DNA of 64,000 nt from Saprospiraceae bacterium (GCA_013214355.1 JABSSL010000081.1:43616-107615), one strand, 5' to 3'. Counted from the first letter of the stretch, positions 1-8,790 are shown. Translations and numbers: made by a program. The notes: generated from the letters alone by a model not told the origin.

Positions 1-107
1 TGGTGGGCGGTGAGAGACTCGAATCTATCTGGCTACGCCTGCTAGACAGGCTCCCGACCCTCCCGATTTTCAATCGGGATGCTCTGAACCAACTGAGCTG
101 TTCTCTT
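1..107 (-). pseudogene. broken tRNA-like gene: tRNA-Val body, Phe(GAA) anticodon arm, 27-bp T-arm insertion
   Basis: On the minus strand this copies the tRNA-Val at 406-483. Bases 1-23 equal 406-428 (T-arm 3' part, acceptor 3' strand, encoded CCA), 51-60 equal 429-438, and 80-99 (D arm) match the same part of tRNA-Val. Three things differ. The 17-nt anticodon arm (62-78) is replaced by a 5-bp stem with loop TTGAAAA, so the anticodon (69-71) would be GAA (Phe). The 5' acceptor strand (101-107, read AAGAGAA) cannot pair with the 3' strand ACCGCCC. Twenty-seven bases (24-50), containing a small CCTG/CAGG hairpin, sit between the T-stem 5' strand and the T loop. A functional tRNA is therefore unlikely. 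The GIY-YIG gene upstream runs into it and stops in its anticodon loop. It may extend past the left edge. Confidence 0.8.
24..50 (-). other. 27-bp insertion in the T arm of the tRNA-like copy
   Basis: Relative to tRNA-Val, these 27 bases are an exact insertion between GGGAG (T-stem) and TTCGAGT (T loop). On the minus strand it contains CCTG-TCTAG-CAGG, which could fold as a small hairpin. Bacterial tRNA group I introns normally sit in the anticodon loop and are far larger, so this is not a recognisable intron. Confidence 0.75.
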
Positions 108-354
108 GGTATTGAGATATCAAATCCTCAATTCTCTTTCGAGACTTCCAACGTTTTAATGCTCTTTCTCGTCGATAGGCAGCTTGGCGAGTAGAATACG
201 ACTCAGTATAGCAGATCTCCCAGTCTTTAGCTCTTCCAGTGTAACCTTTGTGGTTACTAAGATGTTTCGATAGACGATCTTCAACTGACATACTGCAATA
301 GCCAATATAATAGCGGTCCAGTTGTCTGGAGTACAAAATGTAGACAAAATTCAT
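70..354 (-). CDS. small GIY-YIG nuclease, C-terminus encoded by a tRNA-like sequence
   Basis: A 94-residue protein of the stand-alone GIY-YIG (UPF0213/YhbQ-like) class. Residues 4-6 (VYI) and 16-18 (YIG) are the name-giving motif. R27 and E63 (in RRERALK) fit the catalytic Arg and metal-binding Glu. The domain ends near residue 81. I chose the ATG at 354 because it opens directly on the domain; the longer open frame runs backwards through tRNA-Val and is not plausible. The last 12 codons (ENSSVGSEHPD plus stop) lie inside the tRNA-like copy, and the TGA uses T33-G34-A35 of its anticodon loop. The gene sits exactly between two tRNA copies. GIY-YIG domains cleave DNA; a role in spreading this tRNA-linked unit is inference. 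Confidence 0.82.
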   Translation of the reverse strand: MNFVYILYSRQLDRYYIGYCSMSVEDRLSKHLSNHKGYTGRAKDWEICYTESYSTRQAAYRRERALKRWKSRKRIEDLISQYQENSSVGSEHPD

Positions 355-374
355 ATGAAAGTTTGAGCGCGCGC

Positions 375-404
375 AAATAAAAAGGGCCTCCGAAGCGGAG
401 ACCC
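375..404 (-). terminator. terminator after tRNA-Val
   Basis: On the minus strand, directly after the encoded CCA, GGGTCTCCG pairs with CGGAGGCCC around a CTT loop, followed by TTTTTATTT. This is a classic intrinsic terminator. The GIY-YIG gene therefore probably needs read-through or its own promoter. Confidence 0.85.
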
Positions 405-405
405 T

Positions 406-483
406 TGGTGGGCGGTGAGAGACTCGAACTCCCGACCCCCTGGGTGTAAACCAGGTGCTCTGAACCAACTGAGCTAACCGCCC
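406..483 (-). tRNA. tRNA-Val (TAC)
   Basis: Read on the minus strand, the acceptor strands GGGCGGT (483-477) and ACCGCCC pair fully. The D arm (GCTC...GAGC), anticodon arm CCTGG-TTTACAC-CCAGG (anticodon TAC at 448-446), T arm GGGAG-TTCGAGT-CTCTC, discriminator A and encoded CCA (408-406) are all present. A matching promoter lies upstream and a terminator downstream. This is the intact parent of the broken copy at 1-107. Confidence 0.97.
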
Positions 484-501
484 TTTCTGTAAAAGCGAGT
501 G

Positions 502-533
502 CAAATATATATTCCTGATTCATACAGTGCAAA
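502..533 (-). promoter_or_regulatory. Bacteroidota-type promoter for tRNA-Val
   Basis: On the minus strand TTTG (533-530) is followed after 20 nt by TATATTTG (509-502), an exact match to the Bacteroidota -7 consensus TAnnTTTG. The mature tRNA begins 18 nt downstream. Confidence 0.8.
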
Positions 534-770
534 TCTTTGAAGAAAAAAATCTAATTTTTTTTGCACTATCTGGCCCTTAGCGCATAATAAATATTGATTT
601 TCAAGCATTTAATCAATAGGAACCCGCGCTAACCCTATGAAGCTGAAGGAATAGTACATTGATTTTCTGTAGTAAACTGCGGTAAAGTACCGTAGTGAAC
701 TGCGAAAACTAGCTATTTTATCAGTACTGAAGTATCTTTATAAACCTTTTCACTCCCAACCCTTCTATAG

Positions 771-3485
771 ATGAAAAAGTTCCTCAAAAAATTCGCCATC
801 ATAGGTGGTATAAGCCTACTAGTCCTCATCATATTAGCCACCTTCCTTGCTAGTGTCTTCCAAAGTAAGATCGAAAAAACGATTCTCACTGAGGTTAATA
901 AGAACCTGACTTCCTCCTTGACGGTAGAGGATTTTGATCTGACAGTAGTACGAAGTTTTCCAAACATCTCCGCCAACCTGAAAGGGGTAATTGTAGAAGA
1001 TAGTCGAGGTGGAGTTCTCCTGGAAGCCGAGCAGGTGGCTTTTAAAATGGGACTATTTAGTCTATTAGGGTCCACTATAAAAGTGAAGTCAGTGGTAGTC
1101 TCCGACGGTGCGTTACAAGTAGAAGTTGATAAGAAGGGCAATGCCAATTATTTGATATATGAAACCGGAACAGAGGAAGAGGATGAAACTAAAGGAGGCA
1201 AGGGTCCTACCATAGCTGTGAACAAAGCTCAGCTAGAGGATATGGAATTAATTTATTCCGACCAGCGAGCCAAGCAGGAAGTGGTGGCTAAGGTGATCAA
1301 TGCTAATTTCTCTGGAAAGTTTTCTGCGGAACAGTTTTCACTGGATAGTGATGCGACCATCGTCACTCGCTTCTTAGAATTGGAAGGCGCAAGATACCTG
1401 GCCGGAAAACACATCGATTATGATGCTAAACTGTTTATAGATCTTGCGAATGGCGTGTATAAGTTTGAAGATGTGGTAATGGAAATCGAATCAAATGTCT
1501 TCAAAGTGGATGGTGAGATCGAGAATCAAGGGGAATCTCTTTTCTATGACCTCTTTTTCACGAGCGAAAAAAGTAGTTTAGGCACAATGATCCAGCTACT
1601 ACCTGAGGAACAGCTAGCCTCCTTCAGCGATTTCTCTAGTACTGGGAAATTTGTCGTAGAAGCCACCATGCATGGGGAATCAAGTGCCACTAAAAATCCA
1701 GAGATAAAGGCAGAACTTCGACTCCAAGATGGCAAGATTACCAACCCAAAAATGGATGGCACCTTAAAGGATGTTTCCTTCCTAGCTAGTTTCGATAATG
1801 GGAAATACCACAACAACCGTAGTAGTACACTAAAAATAGACAAGTTCCGCGGCTACTTTAACCGAGAGCTTTTAGAATTTGATCTTCAAGTGGACAACCT
1901 CGATGATCCACGGATTAATTTTGCCATGGATGGCGTCTTTCCACTCAAGATGGCCTATGGCCTATTGGAAAGTTCTCGTATCAGCAATGGCGGAGGAGAG
2001 ATTGAGTTAAAGAATATAAAAATTAATGGCCGCTACAATGATATGATCAGCACGAGCAGGATCAATCGGGTGGATGCCTCCGGGGAACTCGAGTTTGATA
2101 ATGCCTTCCTAACTATTAACAAAGAAAAGATGATGATCGACAATGGTCGACTCATCATGCAAGACAATACCTTGGCCATTGAAGACTTAAACGTAGAAGG
2201 GGCAGGTAGTGATATTATGTTCCAAGGGACTGCCTACAACCTCATCCCGGTACTCTTCGCTGATTCTTTAAACTCCAAACGTTCCGAATTAGCTTTTGCG
2301 GCAGATTTATTCTCAAAGGAAATTGACTTCGATCGTCTTCTGAGCTTAACGGCTGTTACGGAAGATCAAGCTGAAGCTGCAGACCTTGCGGTAGAAGAAT
2401 TAAAAGAAGAAAGATCTCAGAAAAGAGAGCATATTACCAATTTCCTCAATGGTACATTTAACGCCAAAATTGAAGAATACAACTTCAATAAGATTGAAGG
2501 AAAGGACTTTGTCGGTAAACTAACTTTTGACAATAGTCAGATGTCCATTGAAGGGAATACCAATGCGATGGATGGGAGTTTTATTCTAGATGGAAACTTC
2601 TACATCGAAGAGGAGCCCCGCCTAGTGGCTCGCTTAACCTGCAATAAAATTGATATCAAAGAATTCTTCCGGCAAGGAGAGAACTTTGGACAGGATGTCC
2701 TTTCCCACAAGCACCTGGATGGAACCCTGGATTCTAAGATTGCGATTTACGCCTTTTGGGATAATCAAGGGAACTTCCTTGCCGATAAGCTGCGCGTATT
2801 GGCTGGAGTGGGAATAGCGGATGGTTTTCTTAAGGACTTTGAAATGCTAGAACGCTTCTCCTCCTTTGTGAAGGTGAAGGACCTTCGCAATATCAAGTTC
2901 ACGAATATTGAGAACTTCCTTGAGGTAAAGAATCAACGGATCTATATTCCAGTGATGTTCATTCAAAGTAATGCTTTGAATCTCACGATTAGTGGAGAAC
3001 ATTCCTTTGAGCATGAAATATCATATAATATCAAGGTAAATGCTGGACAAGTAATTTCTGCAAAGTTCACCCGCCATGATCCCAATCTGAAGCCAAAGAA
3101 GGCCCGAAAAAAGGGCTGGTTTAATTTATTCTACAGTATACTAGGGACTCTGGAAGATTTCAATGTGGTTTCTGCCAAGAAGCGCGTAAAGTCAGACTTT
3201 GAAATTAGCGAGCTACGTAAGCGAGAAATACAGGAAGCGCTGGAGAAGGAGTTTCGTACTATCATCGAATTGGTGGATGAGCCCGAAGATTGGCGCGATA
3301 TCCCAGAGTATGGTGGATCAGCGGATGAAGACCCTACTGAGGAAGAATTAAGAGTCAACTTGCCTGCCGGAGCCAAACTCCCCCCCGCCAGAGCAGAAGA
3401 AAAAGAAGAGGAAGAGGAGGATCACTTTGATTGGGAAATGGAAGGTGGTAAGAAAAAGGAAAAAGAAAAGAAGAAAAAAAATTAA
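771..3485 (+). CDS. AsmA-like inner-membrane protein with charged tail
   Basis: A 904-residue AsmA-family protein. Residues about 9-30 form one N-terminal membrane segment (AIIGGISLLVLIILATFLA). A long beta-rich body follows, starting with the typical AsmA feature of a polypeptide assessing 'trial' layers of sheet (TVEDFDLTVVRSFPNISANL and onward). AsmA-like proteins span the envelope as lipid-transfer bridges, a role inferred here from the family. The last ~90 residues are very acidic then lysine-rich (EEKEEEEED, then KKKEKEKKKKN), which the family does not need and which looks disordered. The gene stands alone on the plus strand and ends just before a bidirectional terminator. Confidence 0.85.
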   Translation: MKKFLKKFAIIGGISLLVLIILATFLASVFQSKIEKTILTEVNKNLTSSLTVEDFDLTVVRSFPNISANLKGVIVEDSRGGVLLEAEQVAFKMGLFSLLGSTIKVKSVVVSDGALQVEVDKKGNANYLIYETGTEEEDETKGGKGPTIAVNKAQLEDMELIYSDQRAKQEVVAKVINANFSGKFSAEQFSLDSDATIVTRFLELEGARYLAGKHIDYDAKLFIDLANGVYKFEDVVMEIESNVFKVDGEIENQGESLFYDLFFTSEKSSLGTMIQLLPEEQLASFSDFSSTGKFVVEATMHGESSATKNPEIKAELRLQDGKITNPKMDGTLKDVSFLASFDNGKYHNNRSSTLKIDKFRGYFNRELLEFDLQVDNLDDPRINFAMDGVFPLKMAYGLLESSRISNGGGEIELKNIKINGRYNDMISTSRINRVDASGELEFDNAFLTINKEKMMIDNGRLIMQDNTLAIEDLNVEGAGSDIMFQGTAYNLIPVLFADSLNSKRSELAFAADLFSKEIDFDRLLSLTAVTEDQAEAADLAVEELKEERSQKREHITNFLNGTFNAKIEEYNFNKIEGKDFVGKLTFDNSQMSIEGNTNAMDGSFILDGNFYIEEEPRLVARLTCNKIDIKEFFRQGENFGQDVLSHKHLDGTLDSKIAIYAFWDNQGNFLADKLRVLAGVGIADGFLKDFEMLERFSSFVKVKDLRNIKFTNIENFLEVKNQRIYIPVMFIQSNALNLTISGEHSFEHEISYNIKVNAGQVISAKFTRHDPNLKPKKARKKGWFNLFYSILGTLEDFNVVSAKKRVKSDFEISELRKREIQEALEKEFRTIIELVDEPEDWRDIPEYGGSADEDPTEEELRVNLPAGAKLPPARAEEKEEEEEDHFDWEMEGGKKKEKEKKKKN

Positions 3486-3503
3486 GCCGTTTCTGAGCCT
3501 AAC

Positions 3504-3544
3504 AAGAAAGCCCCGCTGGAGATTATTGCCAGTGGGGCTTTCTT
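3504..3544. terminator. bidirectional terminator between convergent genes
   Basis: AAGAAAGCCCCGCTGG pairs with CCAGTGGGGCTTTCTT around an AGATTATTG-type loop, with T/A tracts on both sides. It serves the AsmA-like gene and the minus-strand permease gene. Confidence 0.85.
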
Positions 3545-3548
3545 GTAT

Positions 3549-5966
3549 TTATTCACTTCGTAAACTCTTGACAGGATTTGCTAGAGCTGCACGTAATGAT
3601 TGAAAGCTAACGGTCATGAAAGCAATTACGATTGCCGAAAGCCCTGCAACCGCAAATATCCACCAATCTAGGCTAGTACTATAGGCAAAGTTTTGTAGCC
3701 ATTTATTCATTCCATACCAGGCTATTGGAATGGCGGCCACTAAGGAGATTACCACCAAGCCCAAGAAATCTTTCGTCAAAAGACCTACCAAGCCGCTTAG
3801 AGACGACCCCAGGACTTTACGGGTTCCTATCTCCTTGGTACGTTGCTGTGCAGCAAACGTAGCCAACCCAAAAAGACCGATACAGGCAATGAAGATAGCT
3901 AGGATAGTAAATGTGCTAATGATCCGACCTACTCTTTGCTCAGCGCGGTACATTTGATCAAAACTTTCATCCAGAAAATCGTAGGTAAAAGGTTGTCCTG
4001 GGGCTAATTCGTTCCATCCCTTTTCCAAAAAGGAGATGAAGCCAGCCATATCATCAGTTTGTAGACGCATAGAAACCGCACCTCGGCTCTCACCTAAGAA
4101 TAGCGCTAATGGCTGTATACGGCTACGCAAGCTCTCATAATGAAAGTTCTTGATCACCCCAACGATAGTGTGCGTGACCAATTGATCCTGGTTGTCATAC
4201 TGGGAAACCTGCTTACCCACTGGATCCTCGCCCTGCCAAAACTCAGCCGCTTTTTCATTGATAATTACCGCTGAACTATCCGAAGGAAAGGATGTCGAAA
4301 AGGCTCGGCCGTCAACCATTTCCATCTCAAAAGTTGGAATGTACTCATGATCAATGAACCAATTGTTCATTAATATGGCATTCTCCGGCACCGGACTATT
4401 CCCTTTAAAGAAGGAAGTACTATTTCGATAGGATGGGACAGGTAAATAGCCCGTCACAGAAACGTGTTCGACCGTAGGGTTCTGCACCAGTCTTTCTTTG
4501 AATGCCCTGATATTATCCCCCAATGCATAAGCATCGTTGACGATTAGTACTTGATCCTTATCAAAGCCTAGTTGCTTGTTTTGAACAAACGCTAGTTGGC
4601 GATAAACCACCAGTGCACCAATGATCAAAGTAGTAGTAATCAAGAATTGGAACACAATCAAGCCACTGCGCAACCAACTCTTACTCTGCCCCCTTTCCAC
4701 TTGTCCTTTCAGTACTTTAATGGGTTGATAAGCTGATAAGAAAAAAGCCGGATAGCTTCCCGCTAATATTCCTACCACTACACTAATGAACGCAGCCAAG
4801 GCAATAAACCCTATGTTCTGGATAACCAATCCGGGGAGATCTTTTCCTGCTAGTTCGTTGAAATAAGGTAATAGAAACCAGATACCTAGGATGGCAAGCG
4901 ATCCTGATAACAAGCTAATCAACAGACTTTCGCTCAAGAACTGTTGAATCAGAGATCCTCTGGCAGCACCAACCACTTTTCTAACCCCCACCTCTTTAGC
5001 TCGAGTAGAAGCACTAGCCGTAGAAAGATTCATGAAATTGATACAGGCTATGAAAAGGATAAATAAACCGATAATTGAGAAGATCCAGACATATGCGATA
5101 TTACCATTAGGTCCCAATTCGCCTTCTAAATTGGAGTATAAATGAATCTCTTCGACGGCAGTCAAACTATATTGTCCCTGGTTACCGGCTGCAACAAATT
5201 CTTCCCAGCTTAGCCCCACATATTGCTCAACCTCCTTACCAAAATTATCAATCAAAACATCTTGGATTTTGTCTTGAAAAGCCCCTCTATCTGTTCCCTT
5301 CTGCAAGAGTACATAAACATTAAAATTGAAACTTCCCCATTGCTGGTTTCTACTTTCCTCAATGGTACTCATGGAGAGCAAAAAATCAAACTGAAAATGT
5401 GCGTTATGAGGTATGTCTTCCATCACACCGGTCACCTCAAATGCATCTCCATTATCCAGGATCAATTGTTTCCCGATGGGATCCTCTATTCCAAAGTACT
5501 TCTGAGCCATGGCTTCGGTAAGTACCACACTGTGCGGCGCTTTCAAAACCTCGCTTGCTTGCCCTTTGATCAAGGGGATATTAAAGAGGGTAAAGAATGT
5601 ACTATCTACGAAGGTAATTCGGTCCTCCTTATGATTTCGATTCTGGTATTTCACCAAGAAACTACCATGACTTCGAAAGCGCATGAAACCTTCTACCTCT
5701 GGGTAAATTTCCTTTAAGGCAGGTCCAAGAGGGGCGGCATTCTGCGCAGAGTTGATTTCCTGATCTCCCAGACGACCTAGAAAGTCTACCCGATACAATC
5801 GATCAGCAAAAGAGTTATAGGAATCATAGCTCAATTCATCTTGTACATACAGTAAGATAAATAAGAAGGCAATGAGGCCAGAGGAAAGGCCAAAGATGTT
5901 GATGGTGGTGTAAAGTTTGGATTTCTTAAGGTTTCGCCAAGCGATTTTTAAATGATTCTTCCACAT
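3549..5966 (-). CDS. MacB/FtsX-type ABC transporter permease
   Basis: An 805-residue permease. It has TM1 at about 21-43, a periplasmic MacB-type core domain (about 45-270), then a three-helix FtsX block (about 287-410, with STRAKEVGVRKVVGA after the first helix). TM5 is near 430-450, then a second periplasmic domain, and a final FtsX block (about 675-800, with QRTKEIGTRKVLGSS). This tandem architecture is standard for Bacteroidota 'MacB-like' permeases that couple ATP hydrolysis to work in the periplasm. No ATPase gene is adjacent, so the partner must be elsewhere. Substrate cannot be told. The gene appears monocistronic. Confidence 0.92.
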   Translation of the reverse strand: MWKNHLKIAWRNLKKSKLYTTINIFGLSSGLIAFLFILLYVQDELSYDSYNSFADRLYRVDFLGRLGDQEINSAQNAAPLGPALKEIYPEVEGFMRFRSHGSFLVKYQNRNHKEDRITFVDSTFFTLFNIPLIKGQASEVLKAPHSVVLTEAMAQKYFGIEDPIGKQLILDNGDAFEVTGVMEDIPHNAHFQFDFLLSMSTIEESRNQQWGSFNFNVYVLLQKGTDRGAFQDKIQDVLIDNFGKEVEQYVGLSWEEFVAAGNQGQYSLTAVEEIHLYSNLEGELGPNGNIAYVWIFSIIGLFILFIACINFMNLSTASASTRAKEVGVRKVVGAARGSLIQQFLSESLLISLLSGSLAILGIWFLLPYFNELAGKDLPGLVIQNIGFIALAAFISVVVGILAGSYPAFFLSAYQPIKVLKGQVERGQSKSWLRSGLIVFQFLITTTLIIGALVVYRQLAFVQNKQLGFDKDQVLIVNDAYALGDNIRAFKERLVQNPTVEHVSVTGYLPVPSYRNSTSFFKGNSPVPENAILMNNWFIDHEYIPTFEMEMVDGRAFSTSFPSDSSAVIINEKAAEFWQGEDPVGKQVSQYDNQDQLVTHTIVGVIKNFHYESLRSRIQPLALFLGESRGAVSMRLQTDDMAGFISFLEKGWNELAPGQPFTYDFLDESFDQMYRAEQRVGRIISTFTILAIFIACIGLFGLATFAAQQRTKEIGTRKVLGSSLSGLVGLLTKDFLGLVVISLVAAIPIAWYGMNKWLQNFAYSTSLDWWIFAVAGLSAIVIAFMTVSFQSLRAALANPVKSLRSE

Positions 5967-6193
5967 AGCTGTCGGGTTTTAGCAGTCAGCAAATAGAATG
6001 CAAGCCTTGTCTGGTTAGTCAAGAGACTTCCACTTCCATATAATTTTTAAACTACCATTAAGCTATTGGTAAAGAGGAAAGCTACTGAGAAACTAGCAGT
6101 CTTCAGTAGTAGGATGTTGAAAGTAGTAGGTTACCCCTATCATTGTTATGGAATAAAATATTCAAGAGTGTAAGGCGTATGAGGGCTTCCTAA

Positions 6194-7306
6194 TTATTTA
6201 CGTTCCAAAACTTGAAATGTAAGGCTGGTCGGAAGCTGCTGTATTTTATCCTGGGAACCTTCCAGATGGGTATCAAAAAGTCTTTGTAGGTTATTACCTG
6301 CTAGATCTTCCAGATCTGGATCTATTCTCAAATAATACACACTTGGTCTCCAGGATGTAGTAGGCGTCCAAGACCACGAGCGCTCCTCAAGCCCAATCGC
6401 TGCATCTCCATCTAAAACTTGTCCTGCTGCATCTTCGATCCAAAGTCCTGACTGTAGTGGGCCGAAATCAAGGGGTTCTGGAAACTGTACCCTAAAGGTT
6501 CCACGCGTACCAACTGTTGGTAATTGTAAGGTCCATTCATGAGGATTTGGGCGCTCTTGGTCTTTGGGAATGGTATGAATAGTTTTCAGAATAGATTGGC
6601 TTAGTTTTTTCCCTACTTTGGATGGAAATCCAGCATTAATCCTTAATTGATATATCCGGTCTGCTAGGAGAGGAGGCCCAAATTTTTCATTAGGTATTAA
6701 GCCCGTTTTTATTCGCCCTGGATCAAACCAAACCGTCAATTGACGGTAATCTTCATCCCAAAGTTCTTGCCCAATCTCGAGAAAAGGTTGCTCTATTTCT
6801 TTGCCATTTTCATCCAACAATTGAATGTACTGTAGGGCAACTCCTTCTTGCATGGGTTGATCAAATTGTATATAGAACTTCAATTGGTTGGCGGGCCAGC
6901 GGTCTGGAGAAGGGTAAATAGCCAGAAGAGCAGGTGCTGGTATGTTCTCTCGAATGGGAATTTCGATAGTAGAAAGCTGTAATTCGCCATCCTGGGTTCG
7001 CCATCTTACCCAATAGGTCTTACCTTGACGAAACGGGAATCGCGGTAAAAAGAAATACTCATCTTCCTGTTTTTGCCACTGACCCAGCATTGGAAGCTTA
7101 GCATTTCCGGGTTTCTGAGCAAATACCTGAAAGGAATCCAGACCAACTTTTGTGGAATTAGGATAGACCTGTAGGCCGCCAAAAAAGGGATGCTCTTCCT
7201 CCGTGACTAATGCAAAGGGATCAAGAGACTGGGCATTCAAGTAATAGAAGCTGGTGGTTATACATAGTAAGCTGCATAACCACCAGCAGGGCGGATTCTT
7301 TGACAT
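6194..7306 (-). CDS. secreted Ig-like-domain protein
   Basis: A 370-residue protein with an N-terminal signal peptide ending near ...YYLNAQ. It has repeated bacterial Ig-like (SbsA-type) segments: one starting near LLAIYPSPDRWPANQLKFY with FDQPMQEG, another near RGTFRVQFPEPLDFG. It ends in PTSLTFQVLERK. No catalytic motif is seen. Its start lies 1 nt after the stop of the upstream propeller-like gene, so the two form an operon and probably act on the same exported structure. Function unknown; the domain call is from pattern only. Confidence 0.7.
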   Translation of the reverse strand: MSKNPPCWWLCSLLCITTSFYYLNAQSLDPFALVTEEEHPFFGGLQVYPNSTKVGLDSFQVFAQKPGNAKLPMLGQWQKQEDEYFFLPRFPFRQGKTYWVRWRTQDGELQLSTIEIPIRENIPAPALLAIYPSPDRWPANQLKFYIQFDQPMQEGVALQYIQLLDENGKEIEQPFLEIGQELWDEDYRQLTVWFDPGRIKTGLIPNEKFGPPLLADRIYQLRINAGFPSKVGKKLSQSILKTIHTIPKDQERPNPHEWTLQLPTVGTRGTFRVQFPEPLDFGPLQSGLWIEDAAGQVLDGDAAIGLEERSWSWTPTTSWRPSVYYLRIDPDLEDLAGNNLQRLFDTHLEGSQDKIQQLPTSLTFQVLERK

Positions 7307-7307
7307 A

Positions 7308-8465
7308 CTATAACCAATCCGTATTATAGGACCTCAAACTCAGTTGTCCATTGGGCATACGTTGAAGGACCAAGACATGCTTTTCATTCAAATTATCAAT
7401 GTGGGTAACTCCTACTCTAGATAAAACATCATGTGGAATCCCAACTGCGTATTCACCATCTTTTAGCGGTTCAGTAAGTGCTTTCTGAGTGGGAATATCC
7501 TCCGGATCAATCCGAATCAATGCTTTCGAAAAGCTAGACATCAGGATGTAATCCTTGCCCTTATTCTTGTAATGGACGATATCCAACGGAATATTTCCAA
7601 AACCAAATTCTCCAAGGGTTTTACTTCTAATGTGTTGATTAGCCTTCAGCTCTGCAATCGGAATACTCACAAAGGGAGTACAGGTATACGAGCCCAGTAA
7701 ATAGGACTTTCCATCCACTTCATAAGGGAGGAAAGTTCTAATCGGTGCTTCTGTTTCATACGCACCGTGTGCCACGTGATACACCTCCAAGGTAGAATAT
7801 TGTGCTTTTTTGCCAAATGGGAAATCAACTACTCTCAGGGCAGATGCAAATTCCTCATTGGATAGGCCAGCAATGTAAAGTTTACCAGCATGATAAGCCA
7901 AATCCGTAATGGCATCAGTGCGGTTATCACTCTTGCGATAATTCTTACTCTTCCCCTCATCAATCACCTTTGGCACCACAGCTTTCGAATGACTGATATT
8001 ATCAAGGTTCACTTCTGTAATATTTCCATCTGGCGTAATTTTTAATAGGATACTAGCATTACTAATGTCATTAGGCGTTTTCCAAAACCCGAGTAAGTTG
8101 GCGTCGGCCCGAGATACTGCTAAATAGACATTTTGAGAAATTGGGTTTACAGCAAAATCATGGATAATAACTCCATTTGCATCTGTTCCTAAGAGGTTAC
8201 CAACTTTAGCATCGATTCCTGCTACGCCAAAACCTTCCACGCTGGTGTTCTTTTCCCGATCATTCACATCCAGGGCATATACATTGCCGCCTTTTGCGTC
8301 CCCAATAAACAATATGCCCTCTGGGCCAAAGGTCATTACACTTAGAGATTGGACCGCGGCCTTACCTACCACAAAGTCTTTTGTCAACTCCTCATAAGAT
8401 AAACTGGCCTGCAATACTCCTGAGAGCATAAACAAACAAAGCAAAGTCAAAGGTGATTTTTTCAT
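7308..8465 (-). CDS. secreted propeller-like protein of unknown function
   Basis: A 385-residue protein with a clear signal peptide (MKKSPLTLLCLFMLSGVLQA). The mature part has repeats such as FGPEGILFIGDAKGGNVYAL and DFAVNPISQNVYLAVS and DLAYHAGKLYIAGLSN, as in NHL/YVTN-like beta-propellers. No catalytic residues are recognisable. It is first in a two-gene unit with the Ig-like protein downstream (1-nt spacing). A nested palindromic element lies about 60 bp upstream. It could be a substrate-binding or scaffold protein; that is inference. Confidence 0.65.
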   Translation of the reverse strand: MKKSPLTLLCLFMLSGVLQASLSYEELTKDFVVGKAAVQSLSVMTFGPEGILFIGDAKGGNVYALDVNDREKNTSVEGFGVAGIDAKVGNLLGTDANGVIIHDFAVNPISQNVYLAVSRADANLLGFWKTPNDISNASILLKITPDGNITEVNLDNISHSKAVVPKVIDEGKSKNYRKSDNRTDAITDLAYHAGKLYIAGLSNEEFASALRVVDFPFGKKAQYSTLEVYHVAHGAYETEAPIRTFLPYEVDGKSYLLGSYTCTPFVSIPIAELKANQHIRSKTLGEFGFGNIPLDIVHYKNKGKDYILMSSFSKALIRIDPEDIPTQKALTEPLKDGEYAVGIPHDVLSRVGVTHIDNLNEKHVLVLQRMPNGQLSLRSYNTDWL

Positions 8466-8525
8466 AGAATTGGATTTTATTGATGAAGTTTTTTAAGAAT
8501 GTCTGCTGAGACGATATGGAGAAGG

Positions 8526-8604
8526 TTTTTGACTCAATTGAGGCTTTTTTTGAGTCACATAGCAGAGCTACGTGGCGATAAAAAAACGAAAAGTGAGTCA
8601 AAAA
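8526..8604. repeat. nested palindromic intergenic element
   Basis: TTTTTGACTCA (8526-8536) is a perfect inverted repeat of TGAGTCAAAAA (8594-8604). A further TGAGTCA copy is at 8551-8557, and an inner hairpin CACATAG-CAGAG-CTACGTG lies at 8556-8574. The ~80-bp unit resembles REP-like or miniature palindromic elements; only one copy was noticed in this window. Confidence 0.5.
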
Positions 8605-8790
8605 GGGCTTCATAGCGGCCAGTGAGCCATTTTTAAACAACTTCGATGTATCTAGAGCATATCTTATTTGTCAATATGATATTAGGGAGTATCCGTTTGC
8701 TAAGCAAGCCGAATATACCAAGGCTCAATATTTGACCCCATTAATGGATTTTTTAAGGATATAAGTACAATTTGAGAGGAGGTGAAAATA

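Noticed and set aside
24..50. group I or archaeal-type intron in the tRNA-like copy
   Set aside because: Only 27 bp, located in the T arm rather than the anticodon loop, with no splice-type motifs, and the acceptor stem is broken as well.
70..504. 144-residue form of the GIY-YIG ORF reading through tRNA-Val
   Set aside because: The first ~50 residues are a translation of tRNA-Val, its terminator and linker. The ATG at 354 opens directly on the nuclease domain.
8526..8604. CRISPR array or transposon end
   Set aside because: No regularly spaced direct repeats with unique spacers, and no transposase gene or target-site duplication seen nearby.
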